Source: Patescibacteria group bacterium (GTDB lineage Bacteria > Patescibacteriota > Minisyncoccia > Phycocordibacterales > SBAW01). From it: a stretch of 64,000 nucleotides of DNA. The stretch spans positions 14,735 to 78,734 of the forward strand of contig JAGWIT010000001.1 of the NCBI GenBank assembly GCA_028866155.1, written 5' to 3'. Below are positions 23,748 to 32,376 of the stretch, piece after piece (position 1 is the stretch's first letter; every line of letters starts with the position of its first letter). The notes under the pieces are model-generated. The model was not told the origin of the DNA, made no database searches, and saw nothing but the letters and a program-made list of their open reading frames with translations. The position numbers and the translations under genes are program-made.

Positions 23748-26003
23748 TTACTTCGCGACTGCCAGCGCCTCGTCAAATTTGACTGATAACAGTTTTGAGA
23801 CGCCGTCTTGGCCCATCGTGACGCCGTAGAGGATGCCCGCGCGGCTCATCGTCTCGCGGTTGTGCGTGATAACAATAAGCTGGCTGTGCTGTGCGAGCGT
23901 CTCAACCATGTCGCCGTAGCGGCGCGAGTTGGCTTCGTCGAGCGCCGCGTCGGTCTCGTCAAGAATAAGAAACGGCGGCGGGTTGACCTGCGACATCGCG
24001 AAGATGAGCGCTATTGAGGTGAGCGCACGCTCGCCGCCCGAGAGCATGTGGAGCCCTTTAACACGCTTGTGCGGGAGCGAGATAGTGATATCGACGCCTT
24101 CTTCAACTTCGATATCTTCTTCATCCGCTTCTTCATCTTTGAGCTCCGCTGCGTCCGCCGAAACCTTGGAGTAGGAGGAACGCAGTTTTTTTTCTTTGAC
24201 GGTCTGCAGCATTGCCGAGCCGCCACCGAACATAAGCTTGAAGAATTTGTCGAACTCGCCGTTTATTTTGCCTATCCCGTCGACAAAGCGCAGTTCGAGC
24301 GTCTTGGTGAGTTCGGCTATAAGCGCGCGCAACTGCTCGGCCGAGTCGTTGAGGTCGGCAAGCTCGCAGCTCAGAAACTGGTCGCGCTCGCTCGTTTCTT
24401 TAAACTCTTTGAGCACCTCGGTGTGATTGCCGGTGCCTACCTCCTCGAGCTTGATGATAAGCCGCTGCAATTTGCGGCGGCGCTCTTCCTGCACTTGGCG
24501 GTCTTCGTCGGCGATGTCCGCATCAGACACCGCTTCCCCGCTGTTGTTGCGAACGACAGGCGAGTCATAGTCTATTGCCGCGCCGGCGAGCGCGCTTGCC
24601 TCACCGAGTTCGCGCTTAAAGTTCTCCTCCTCGCGGCTCAGAAGCTCCTCGCGGCCCTTCAGCGACGCGAGCACCGCCTCAAGTTCGCTGCGCCGGCTCA
24701 TTGCGGCAAACAACTCGCGCTCGGCGTCGCGCGAGGCGTCCTTCTCGCTCTCGATGCTACGGCGCAGAGCTTCGGTAGCTTTGCGCACGCGCTCTTCCTG
24801 TGCCCCAAGTTCGTGCATTTCTTTTTCAAGCGCGGATTTTTTGGCGGCTAGAGCGCCTTTGTTATTTTCAGCCCTATCTTCCGGGCGGCTCTGGATCCGG
24901 CGCATGAACTCCTTCGCCAAAATCACGAGCGCGTTCAGCTTGGTTTTGAGCCGCTCTATTTCGCTCAAGGCAAGAGTCTGCTCCAGTTCACTTAATACTC
25001 GTTCGGCAAACGTGCGCGCCTCTTCCGCAGGGATGCTTTCCTCAACCGCGCCGCTCAAGCGCTCAAGCGCCCTCAGCTCGCCTTCGATACGGCCCAATTC
25101 GCGCGATATCTCATCGCGCCGCATGCGCAGGTTGCGGCCCTCTTCCTCAAGCCGCATAAGCTCCTGCGTGCCGGCGTCCTTGCCGTGCGTTTTGGCAAGC
25201 TCGTCGCGCAAGTGCTTTATTTTGTGCTCGAGTTCTTGATGGAGGCGTGCGGGCTCGTCGCGCTCATCGACGAGCAATGCGGCCGTGATGCGCAGATACA
25301 CGCTCTCGCGTTTTAAATATTCGGCGTATTTTTGGGCCACGTCATCGCGCAGAGCGTGCGACTCCTCTATCTTTTTGACCTGCGCCTGCAAGAATTTTAG
25401 ATGGGGAGTAAGCTCACGGCGAGAGACCTCGACCTCGCGCATATTCTCCCCCGTCTTCTCGAGCTTTCGCTCGGCCTCTTCTCTTTTATACAAATAGGCG
25501 GTCAGTCCGAGCGCGTCTTCTATCATCTCGCGGCGCTCGATGAGCGTCGCGGTCAAAACGCGGTCGGCCTCGCCCTGCGAGATGATGTGGTGCCCGCTTG
25601 CTCCGATATTTGCCTGGCTCAAAAGCTCGGCGATATCGCGCAGGCGCACCACCGAGCCGTTGAGCATATATTCATTGATGCCGCTGCGGTGCACCACGCG
25701 CTCGAGCGACACTTCGTCAAAGTCCAAGTTCAATGCGCGATCGCTGTTGTCAAACACAAGCTTCACCGAAGCGCGGCCCGCCCGTGGCGAGGCGGCCGAA
25801 CCATTCCAAATCAAATCCTCGCCACGCTTGCCGCGCATAGACTTCATCGACTGCTCGCCGAGCACAAAGCGGAAGCTCTCGGCAATATTTGATTTGCCCG
25901 AGCCGTTGGGCCCCACCACCGAGGTAATAGCCGAGCCAAACTCCAACTGAGTCTTTTTGGCAAAGGATTTAAACCCCGCAAGTTCGATGCTTTTGAGCCG
26001 CAT
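23748..26003 (-). CDS. smc: SMC-family chromosome segregation ATPase, short form
   Basis: 751 residues with both halves of an SMC head: Walker A GPNGSGKSNI near residue 32, ABC signature LSGGERALTSIALIF and Walker B FLILDETDAALDEAN near the C-terminus. The middle is two predicted coiled-coil arms separated by a short region (AIDYDSPVVRNNSGEAVSDAD). Canonical SMC is about 1,180 residues with a globular hinge of roughly 150; no hinge-like domain is apparent. The start fits FKSFAKKTQLEF near the N-terminus. A TAAAAT box lies 7 nt before its ATG, overlapping the rnc stop. Confidence 0.9.
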   Translation of the reverse strand: MRLKSIELAGFKSFAKKTQLEFGSAITSVVGPNGSGKSNIAESFRFVLGEQSMKSMRGKRGEDLIWNGSAASPRAGRASVKLVFDNSDRALNLDFDEVSLERVVHRSGINEYMLNGSVVRLRDIAELLSQANIGASGHHIISQGEADRVLTATLIERREMIEDALGLTAYLYKREEAERKLEKTGENMREVEVSRRELTPHLKFLQAQVKKIEESHALRDDVAQKYAEYLKRESVYLRITAALLVDERDEPARLHQELEHKIKHLRDELAKTHGKDAGTQELMRLEEEGRNLRMRRDEISRELGRIEGELRALERLSGAVEESIPAEEARTFAERVLSELEQTLALSEIERLKTKLNALVILAKEFMRRIQSRPEDRAENNKGALAAKKSALEKEMHELGAQEERVRKATEALRRSIESEKDASRDAERELFAAMSRRSELEAVLASLKGREELLSREEENFKRELGEASALAGAAIDYDSPVVRNNSGEAVSDADIADEDRQVQEERRRKLQRLIIKLEEVGTGNHTEVLKEFKETSERDQFLSCELADLNDSAEQLRALIAELTKTLELRFVDGIGKINGEFDKFFKLMFGGGSAMLQTVKEKKLRSSYSKVSADAAELKDEEADEEDIEVEEGVDITISLPHKRVKGLHMLSGGERALTSIALIFAMSQVNPPPFLILDETDAALDEANSRRYGDMVETLAQHSQLIVITHNRETMSRAGILYGVTMGQDGVSKLLSVKFDEALAVAK

Positions 26004-26010
26004 TTAAACT

Positions 26011-26016
26011 ATTTTA
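26011..26016 (-). promoter_or_regulatory. Leaderless-type -10 box (TAAAAT) for smc
   Basis: TAAAAT on the minus strand, 7 nt before the ATG at 26003, overlapping the rnc stop codon. Confidence 0.4.
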
Positions 26017-26709
26017 CCACCCGTTTTTCTCAAGGGCGGCTTGGGCTGCCGCTTGTTCGGCTTCCTGCTTGGCTTTGCCGGAGCCTTCGGCGATGAGCTT
26101 GTCTTTGACGTATACGCCGACGACAAAACGCTTGTCATGGTCGGGGCCGGCCTCTTTGAGGACCGAGTAATAGGGGGTAACGCCCTCCACCTCCTGCACC
26201 TTTTCCTGCAAGGCCGATTTGGAGTCCTGCCACAGCTTCTTTTTTATTATCTCGTCGATCTTGGGGAAGAGATGTTCCGAGATGAATGCGCGCGCGGCGT
26301 CATAGCCCTGGTCGAGGTAGATGGCGCCGACCACCGCCTCAAACGCATTGGCGAGCAAAACGCCGCGCGCACGGCCCGTGTCCTTTGCCTCCCCGCGGCT
26401 AAGCAGAAGGTAATCGTTCATCCCCAATTTTTGAGCGACCTCCGAAAGCGTCACCGCGTTGACCAGCGCCGCGCGATACGCGGTTAAATCGCCCTCGGGT
26501 TTGTCGGGGAATTTTTCATACAAAAAGTGCGTCGATATGAGCTCGAGCACGGCGTCGCCCAAAAACTCGAGCCGCTCGTTGTGGCCGCCCTTCTCCCCGC
26601 GGTGCTCGTTAAGGTAGGAGCGGTGGGTAAACGCCTGCCGCAAAAGCGAAAGATCATTGAACGAAACGCCGAGCGTCTCTTCGAACGATTGAAAATCTCT
26701 GCCTGGCAT
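26014..26709 (-). CDS. rnc: Ribonuclease III
   Basis: 231-residue dsRNA endonuclease for rRNA and mRNA processing. The signature NERLEFLGDAVLEL and the second acidic motif (ANAFEAVVGAIYLD) form the catalytic site; a C-terminal dsRNA-binding domain ends GKAKQEAEQAAAQAAL. It lies 7 nt after the NusB-NUDIX gene stop and 11 nt before smc, so the three are closely packed on one strand. Confidence 0.96.
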   Translation of the reverse strand: MPGRDFQSFEETLGVSFNDLSLLRQAFTHRSYLNEHRGEKGGHNERLEFLGDAVLELISTHFLYEKFPDKPEGDLTAYRAALVNAVTLSEVAQKLGMNDYLLLSRGEAKDTGRARGVLLANAFEAVVGAIYLDQGYDAARAFISEHLFPKIDEIIKKKLWQDSKSALQEKVQEVEGVTPYYSVLKEAGPDHDKRFVVGVYVKDKLIAEGSGKAKQEAEQAAAQAALEKNGW

Positions 26710-26715
26710 GCTTGT

Positions 26716-27633
26716 TTATTTTTTCTGGTTTTTAATCTGTATTTTTTGCAGTGCTTTCGTCACGATGGGCAGCACGTCGTCATAGAAGTTGAGTTCCAAA
26801 GCGTCCTGCAAACGAAACCACTTTGCGTCATCGAGCCCCCCGGTCTGCTTCAGCGTAATCTCGGCGTACGGTGACTCGGCCAAAAAATACGTCACCTGCT
26901 TGCGCTTCTTCCCCACCTCCGGGTCCGAAGCGATATATTCGTTGTCACCGACCTTTTCCTTAAGCGTGATATCAAGATTCATCTCCTCTTTTATCTCGCG
27001 GATAGTGCCTTCCTCGACGGTTTCATTGGCAATCTCGGGCTTGTCGCCTATCTTGCCCTTGCTTAGCGTCCAATGGCCAAAAATGTCGTGGACGACCGCG
27101 AGATATATGTCGCCTTGATGCCTGGCGTACACCACCGCGCCGCCGAGCTTCTCAACGGGCATCTGCGCGTAAGGCACGTCCTTCTTCTTTTTTGAGACTT
27201 CGTCCTTGCCGGGCTCGCCCAGCTCTTTGTAGACCGCGCCTAAGACGCCGTTGACAAAGCGGCCGCTGTTCTCGCCGCCGAAGCTTTTGGCAAGCTCTAT
27301 CGCTTCGTTGATAGCGACTTTTGCCGGCACCTTTTGCCGGTCGGAGAATAATAGTTCATATAACCCGAGACGCAAAACATTGCGGTCAACCGGCGCTATG
27401 CGCGAAAGAGGCCACTCGGGCGCGGCCTTTTCTATCACCAAATCCAAGTCAGAGCGGCGCGCGACCACCCCTTTAAGCAACTCTTCCATAAACGGCAAGT
27501 CGCCCGCCTGGGGGGCAAACTCGGCCGCGTTTCTTTCAAGTGCAAATTTCGCATCACCAGCAGTGATACTGCGAAAGTCCCACTCGAAGAGCGTCTGGAG
27601 GACGACCGATCGTGACAGGTGCCGGTTTGCCAT
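26716..27633 (-). CDS. nusB: NusB transcription antitermination domain fused to a NUDIX hydrolase
   Basis: 305 residues. Positions 1 to about 140 are an all-helical NusB domain (SRSVVLQTLFEWDF ... KVAINEAIELAKSFGGENSGRFVNGVLGAV). A Lys-rich linker leads to a NUDIX domain (about 160-305) with Nudix box ETVEEGTIREIKEEMNL, two residues longer than consensus at the Gly-Glu gap. NusB binds boxA RNA during rRNA transcription; the NUDIX part would hydrolyse a nucleoside-diphosphate-linked substrate, unknown here. The fusion is in one frame with no internal start of note. Confidence 0.9.
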   Translation of the reverse strand: MANRHLSRSVVLQTLFEWDFRSITAGDAKFALERNAAEFAPQAGDLPFMEELLKGVVARRSDLDLVIEKAAPEWPLSRIAPVDRNVLRLGLYELLFSDRQKVPAKVAINEAIELAKSFGGENSGRFVNGVLGAVYKELGEPGKDEVSKKKKDVPYAQMPVEKLGGAVVYARHQGDIYLAVVHDIFGHWTLSKGKIGDKPEIANETVEEGTIREIKEEMNLDITLKEKVGDNEYIASDPEVGKKRKQVTYFLAESPYAEITLKQTGGLDDAKWFRLQDALELNFYDDVLPIVTKALQKIQIKNQKK

Positions 27634-27681
27634 ATGTTAAAGAAGAACTTCCCTGAGCGCCCGTAACCAAAGAGCTGTGTC

Positions 27682-27906
27682 TTATTTTTCGGCCTTGACC
27701 TTCGCCTCCTTGCGGGCGGCGCGGGCCCTCGCCTTGGCTGCGAAGTCGATGACCACCTTCCCATTATACCGCCCGCATGCCGGGCATGCGCGATGAGACA
27801 CGCGCATGTTCCCGCACTCGCACTTGACGAGCGAGTGGGCCTTGAGCGCGTGGTGCGACCGGCGGTTAGCCGTGTGCGCACGGGTATGTCGCATTCGTAC
27901 AACCAT
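27682..27906 (-). CDS. rpmF: 50S ribosomal protein L32
   Basis: 74 residues with RRSHHALKA and a four-cysteine zinc ribbon CECG ... CPACG, as in bacterial L32. The start is taken at the ATG at 27906 because a TATAGT box ends 6 nt upstream of it; an in-frame ATG at 27894 would be the start by similarity alone. First gene of the rpmF-nusB-rnc-smc run. Confidence 0.92.
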   Translation of the reverse strand: MVVRMRHTRAHTANRRSHHALKAHSLVKCECGNMRVSHRACPACGRYNGKVVIDFAAKARARAARKEAKVKAEK

Positions 27907-27912
27907 GCCAGC

Positions 27913-27918
27913 ACTATA
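27913..27918 (-). promoter_or_regulatory. Leaderless-type -10 box (TATAGT) for rpmF
   Basis: TATAGT on the minus strand, 6 nt before the ATG at 27906. Confidence 0.55.
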
Positions 27919-27961
27919 TCATCTTCTTATATTTGACGCCAGCTAAAGCCGGCTATGAGCT

Positions 27962-28006
27962 AAAAAAGACAAACCGGGCGCTGTGAGCGTCCGGTTCTTA
28001 TTTTTT
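27962..28006 (-). terminator. Bidirectional terminator hairpin
   Basis: AACCGG-CGCT / AGCG-CCGGTT stem with T-tracts on both strands; it terminates the 96-residue gene on the minus strand. Confidence 0.75.
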
Positions 28007-28019
28007 GCTGAACGAAATC

Positions 28020-28310
28020 TTATGCCGCTTTAACTTGGTACCCGCTATCGGCCATATCCTGCATGACCATTTGGTTGACCTCTTCAACCGTGGTCGCATT
28101 CACATGAAAAGCATTGCAATAGCCGGTCGTAGGCGGACTTCCCTTATGAGGACACTCGCCTGTGCCATGATGCTTGCAAAACTTACCGCATACCGAAGGA
28201 TTTTCTCGCCGATACCCTTGTACGATCTCGGACATCGTCTTGCCGTCGTATTCTTGCTCGATCGGCCTGGACTTGCTTCGGCGGGTAATTAACCTCTCCC
28301 CTTCATTCAC
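28020..28310 (-). CDS. Cys/His-rich small protein, 96 aa, unknown
   Basis: GTG start at 28310 with GGGGA about 7 nt upstream. The centre carries CGKFCKHHGTGECPH and a further GYCNAFH, a Cys/His spacing that could bind zinc or an iron-sulfur cluster. The N-terminus is basic and the C-terminus helical (TTVEEVNQMVMQDMADSG). Not assigned to a family. It is a single-gene unit with a terminator directly downstream. Confidence 0.65.
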   Translation of the reverse strand: MNEGERLITRRSKSRPIEQEYDGKTMSEIVQGYRRENPSVCGKFCKHHGTGECPHKGSPPTTGYCNAFHVNATTVEEVNQMVMQDMADSGYQVKAA

Positions 28311-28376
28311 GGCATTTCCCCTATTTCCTTTGAGTGGCCCTTTTACGCGATGAATTACAGAACAACCAGCTACAAA

Positions 28377-28973
28377 CTATATCGCGGACTCGTACCATTT
28401 GCAATAACTGCGGCGGTGGATTTCGCTCAAGCCAAATTGCCGTATTGCGTCATAATGCATCTTTGTTCCGTATCCCTTGTGCGACTCAAAGCCGTAGTTA
28501 GGAAACTTTTTAGCCATGCGCTTCATCAAGCGGTCGCGCTCGACCTTGGCGGCTATCGAGGCGAGCGAAATTATAGGCTGTGATTCGTCGCCATTGATTA
28601 TTGTTTCCTGAACATATTGAGATGGCGCGTATAAAAGCCCGTCGAGTTTGATTGAAACGACCGCGGGCTCGGGCGCGAGCGCTCGCACGCCGCTGATGAT
28701 GGCTTTTTTAACCGCTTTGGTGATGCCAAGCTCGTCGATTGTCAAATGATCTGAAAATCTCACGACAAACTCAATGTCGCCCGTTTTCTTGCGCCCGAGC
28801 AGCTGTTCATAAATTTCCTCGCGCGCACTTGCGGTCAATTGTTTTGAATCCTTAGTGCCCGGGAATTCTTTTAAAACATCAAAATTGAGCGGCACCCGGA
28901 CAAACCCCACCGAAACCGGACCTGCCAAAGGCGCCCGTCCCGCCTCATCCACGCCAATGAGAAACTGGTGCAT
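28377..28973 (-). CDS. rnhB: Ribonuclease HII
   Basis: 198 residues; cleaves RNA-DNA hybrids and single ribonucleotides in DNA. Catalytic GVDEAGRAPLAGPV (DEAGR motif) at the N-terminus, TKDSKQLT, SIIAKV-type ISLASIAAKVERD, and the conserved HKGYGTKMH near the C-terminus. Divergent from dnaE with only 55 bp between start codons; a TAGAAT box lies 6 nt before its ATG. Confidence 0.96.
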   Translation of the reverse strand: MHQFLIGVDEAGRAPLAGPVSVGFVRVPLNFDVLKEFPGTKDSKQLTASAREEIYEQLLGRKKTGDIEFVVRFSDHLTIDELGITKAVKKAIISGVRALAPEPAVVSIKLDGLLYAPSQYVQETIINGDESQPIISLASIAAKVERDRLMKRMAKKFPNYGFESHKGYGTKMHYDAIRQFGLSEIHRRSYCKWYESAI

Positions 28974-28979
28974 TAGGAC

Positions 28980-28985
28980 ATTCTA
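28980..28985 (-). promoter_or_regulatory. Leaderless-type -10 box (TAGAAT) for rnhB
   Basis: TAGAAT on the minus strand, 6 nt before the ATG at 28973. Confidence 0.6.
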
Positions 28986-29016
28986 TCAGAACTGGCTCAA
29001 GAGAGGAGCGCGGGGG

Positions 29017-29022
29017 TATACT
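29017..29022 (+). promoter_or_regulatory. Leaderless-type -10 box (TATACT) for dnaE
   Basis: TATACT, 6 nt before the ATG at 29029. Confidence 0.6.
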
Positions 29023-29028
29023 CAAGCC

Positions 29029-32022
29029 ATGTCTGCGAAGTTCGTACACTTGCATGTCCATTCGCACTACACTCTGCTCGGCGCTCTGCCTAAAATCCCC
29101 GACTTGGTGAAGAAAGCGCAGGAGTTCGGATGCACGGCGCTCGCTTTGACCGACAAGGACAACCTCTACGGCGCCATCGAATTTTATAAAGAGTGCAAAG
29201 CGGCGGGCCTCAAGCCCATTATCGGCCTTGACGCGAGCGTCGATGGCAATAAACGACTCCTCTTATATGCGCAAAATCTCGAAGGGTACAAAAATCTGCT
29301 CGCGCTGGTGACCAAGTCGCACATGCAGGCGGACGAAAAGCCGCTGGTGACCAAAGAGATGCTCGCCGAGCACCGTGACGGGCTCATTATGCTCGATCCA
29401 GGCACCCGCGAGGCGGCATTAAGCGAAATTTATTATCTTCGCCCCGACGACCGCCGCGCGTGGGAGACGATGCGGGCTATCGAGCATGGAGCGGCCGGTG
29501 ACAACGGCGACATCGACGCGGCCGGCGAAAACTTCTACTTCCCTTCCGACAAAGAGATGGAGGAGCGCTTCACCCCCAAGCAGTTAGAAAAGACGCTCGC
29601 CATCGCCGACGAGTGCAATCTTGAGCTCACCATCGGAAAATTCATCTTCCCCGAGTTCCCTTTGCCAAAAGGAGTCGGCGCCGACGAGTATTTGCGCGAC
29701 CTGTGCATGAAAGGTTTGAAGGCGCGGGGGTTTGAGGACCGTGCCGACGTTCTCCTGCGCCTCAACTATGAACTCGACATCATTAAGTTTAAAGGATACG
29801 CGGCGTACTTTTTGGTCGTCGAGGATCTCATCCGCTTCGCACACGAGCACGGCATCTACTCGACCATCCGCGGCTCGGTCGCGGGTTCGATGACCACCTA
29901 CGTGCTTAATATCACGACCATCGACCCGCTCGCATACAAAATCCCGTTCGAGCGGTTCCTCAACCCCGAGCGGCCCTCCGCGCCCGACATCGACATGGAC
30001 TTCGCCGACGACCGGCGCGACGAAGTGATAGGGTACGCGCGCAAAAAATACGGCGAGGACAAGGTCGCGCAGATAGGCACCTTCGGCACGATGCTTGCGC
30101 GCGGCGTCGTCCGCGACGTCGCGCGCGCTTTGGGCCACCCCTACGGCACCGGCGACCGTATAGCCAAAGAGATCCCCTTCGGCTCGCAGGGCTTCCCGAT
30201 GACGCTCGAGCGCGCTCTTGAGGAAAATCCCGAACTGGCAAAAATATATAAAAGCGAAAAGGATGCAAAAGAGATCATCGACCTCGGCAAAAAAATAGAA
30301 GGATGCGCGCGGCATATCTCGGTGCACGCCGCCGGCGTCGTCATCGCTCCGCACCCGCTCATCGAGTATGCGCCGCTCCAGCTCGACCCTAAGGGCGGCA
30401 AAATAATCACTCAGTACGACATGTACTCGGTCGGCGAGGATGGCGTCGGTCTCACCAAGTTCGACTTTTTAGGCATCCGAAACCTCTCCATCCTCGCCTC
30501 AGCAGTCGAGCTGGTCAAAACAACGCGCGGCAAAAATATCGATATCGAGAACATACCCATCGACGACAAAAAAACATACGAGATGCTCACCGTGGGCCAT
30601 ACCGAGGGCACCTTTCAGCTCAACGGCGCGGGGATGACGCGGTTTCTCAAAGAGCTGAGGCCGACAACGATACATGACATCAACGCGATGGTAGCGCTGT
30701 TTCGCCCGGGCCCGATGCAATTCATCCCGCAGTACATCGAGCGCAAGCACAACCCCGCGCTCATCCGCTACATGGACCCCGCCATGGAGCCTATCCTCAA
30801 ACAAACCTATGGCATCTTGGTATATCAGGACGACTTGCTCATCATGGCACATGACCTTGCCGGCTACAGCTGGGGCGACGTCGACAAGTTCCGCAAGGCG
30901 GTCGGCAAAAAGATCCCCGCCGAGATGGAGGCGCAGAAAGAAAAGTTCATCAAGGGCTGCGTCGAACACTCACAATGGCCGCGCGCCAAAGCCGAGCTAG
31001 TGTGGGCGTGGATTGAGCCCTTTGCCGCGTATGGGTTCAACAAAGCCCACGCGGCAAGCTATGGCAAAGTCGCCTATCAAACCGCATACCTGAAGGCCAA
31101 CTTCCCCGTCGAATATATGGCGGCCGTGCTCACCGCGGAGGCGGGCGATGTCGACACGGTCTCTATCATGGTCGCGGAGTGCAAGCGCATGGGCATCCCC
31201 GTCTTGCCGCCCGATGTCAACGAAAGCTTTGGCGACTTTACCGTATTGCTGGGGCCCGGCGCCGGGCGCAGTAAAAAGGCCGCAGCGCTCGCGGGAGACA
31301 TTGACCGTGACTCTATCCGCTTCGGCCTCTACTCTATTAAGAACTTCGGCCGCGGCATCGCCGATGCCATCATCAGCGAACGCAAAGCGAGCGGCAAATT
31401 CAAAACGCTCTCCGACTTTTTGCGGCGCGTCAAAGATCAAAATTTAAATAAGAAGGCACTCGAGAGTTTAATCGAGTGCGGCGCGCTGGACAGTCTTGGC
31501 GAGCGCGGCGCCATGCTCGCCAACATCGAGCGCCTGCTGGAGTATCACCGCGAAGCGACCAGAGAGCACTCGCAGGACTCGCTCTTTTTGGGTTTGGGCA
31601 ATGCGGTGAGCGACGTCACTCTCTCGCCCGCCGCCGAGGCGACGCTGGCCGACCGCTTGAAGTGGGAAAAAGAACTGCTCGGCCTGTATGTTTCGGGACA
31701 TCCGCTCGATAAGTTCCGCGACAAACTTTTGAAGCGCCCGATGACGCTCAACGAGGTCAAAATAAAGATCCCGCCCGGCACCACTGCCGTTATCGCCGGT
31801 ATGATAGAGGATATTCGCACCATCCTCACCAAAGGCGGCGACCAGATGGCGTTCGTGAAGCTCGCCGACTTCGACGGCTCTATCGAGGCCGTCGTCTTCC
31901 CCAAAAACTTCGCCGAATATAAAAATATCCTAAAGCCCGAGTCCTGCGTCGCCATGAAAGGGCGGCTTTCAAACCGCAACGGTGAGCTGTCGTTGGTTGC
32001 TGAACAACTCAAGAGCCTATAA
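29029..32022 (+). CDS. dnaE: DNA polymerase III alpha subunit
   Basis: Replicative DNA polymerase of the C family, 997 residues. The N-terminal PHP domain begins FVHLHVHSHYTLLGALPK and includes ALALTDKDNLYG; the polymerase active site has PDIDMDFADDRRDEV near residue 320 and GLTKFDFLGIRNL; a C-terminal OB domain (TAVIAGMIEDIRT ... DFDGSIEAVVFPK) follows. The start is set at 29029 rather than the upstream in-frame ATG at 28855, which would lie inside rnhB, because HLHVHS starts the family here and a -10 box precedes it. Shorter than E. coli DnaE (about 1,160). Confidence 0.97.
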   Translation: MSAKFVHLHVHSHYTLLGALPKIPDLVKKAQEFGCTALALTDKDNLYGAIEFYKECKAAGLKPIIGLDASVDGNKRLLLYAQNLEGYKNLLALVTKSHMQADEKPLVTKEMLAEHRDGLIMLDPGTREAALSEIYYLRPDDRRAWETMRAIEHGAAGDNGDIDAAGENFYFPSDKEMEERFTPKQLEKTLAIADECNLELTIGKFIFPEFPLPKGVGADEYLRDLCMKGLKARGFEDRADVLLRLNYELDIIKFKGYAAYFLVVEDLIRFAHEHGIYSTIRGSVAGSMTTYVLNITTIDPLAYKIPFERFLNPERPSAPDIDMDFADDRRDEVIGYARKKYGEDKVAQIGTFGTMLARGVVRDVARALGHPYGTGDRIAKEIPFGSQGFPMTLERALEENPELAKIYKSEKDAKEIIDLGKKIEGCARHISVHAAGVVIAPHPLIEYAPLQLDPKGGKIITQYDMYSVGEDGVGLTKFDFLGIRNLSILASAVELVKTTRGKNIDIENIPIDDKKTYEMLTVGHTEGTFQLNGAGMTRFLKELRPTTIHDINAMVALFRPGPMQFIPQYIERKHNPALIRYMDPAMEPILKQTYGILVYQDDLLIMAHDLAGYSWGDVDKFRKAVGKKIPAEMEAQKEKFIKGCVEHSQWPRAKAELVWAWIEPFAAYGFNKAHAASYGKVAYQTAYLKANFPVEYMAAVLTAEAGDVDTVSIMVAECKRMGIPVLPPDVNESFGDFTVLLGPGAGRSKKAAALAGDIDRDSIRFGLYSIKNFGRGIADAIISERKASGKFKTLSDFLRRVKDQNLNKKALESLIECGALDSLGERGAMLANIERLLEYHREATREHSQDSLFLGLGNAVSDVTLSPAAEATLADRLKWEKELLGLYVSGHPLDKFRDKLLKRPMTLNEVKIKIPPGTTAVIAGMIEDIRTILTKGGDQMAFVKLADFDGSIEAVVFPKNFAEYKNILKPESCVAMKGRLSNRNGELSLVAEQLKSL

Positions 32023-32026
32023 TCAT

Positions 32027-32055
32027 TGACAATTCATGAGTTTTAAGCTACCATT
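32027..32055 (+). promoter_or_regulatory. Sigma-70 promoter for the small zinc-ribbon gene
   Basis: TTGACA (32027-32032), 17-nt spacer, TACCAT (32050-32055), just after the dnaE stop. Confidence 0.6.
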
Positions 32056-32093
32056 TCAACTGGACTTATTCACCGTTCAAGGGAGAAAATCAG

Positions 32094-32288
32094 ATGATCT
32101 TTGGATCTTGGCAAAAGTGCCGGTGCGGCACTCAGTTTAGAACCGAAAGATGTCCGACCTGTTTTCCGAGCACGCGACCTTTGTCGTCGCGGACAGGAAG
32201 CGCCAACCCCCCAGCAAGTTCCGAACCGTTCCCAATAAACAAGGAACGTGGAGAATCCGAAGAAAACTTTTTCAAAAACCAGCAGTGA
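32094..32288 (+). CDS. Small zinc-ribbon-like protein, 64 aa
   Basis: Starts MIFGSWQKCRCGTQFRTERC and continues PTCF: a CxC and CxxC pair spaced like a small zinc ribbon, followed by a Ser/Pro-rich and then charged tail. An AGGGAG site lies about 8 nt before the ATG, with its own TTGACA promoter upstream and a hairpin terminator downstream, so the transcription unit is complete. Function unknown; an untranslated small RNA is the alternative reading. Confidence 0.6.
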   Translation: MIFGSWQKCRCGTQFRTERCPTCFPSTRPLSSRTGSANPPASSEPFPINKERGESEENFFKNQQ

Positions 32289-32293
32289 CCCAA

Positions 32294-32335
32294 CGCCTGA
32301 CTAAACAGCACCCGCTGTCGTCAGGCGATTTCTTT
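32294..32335 (+). terminator. Terminator after the small zinc-ribbon gene
   Basis: Nested hairpin: CGCCTGAC / GTCAGGCG outer arms with ACAGC/GCTGT inside, followed by ATTTCTTTT. Confidence 0.65.
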
Positions 32336-32376
32336 TGCCAAAAAAATAAACCGCGGTAGTATAAGAAACAATCATC

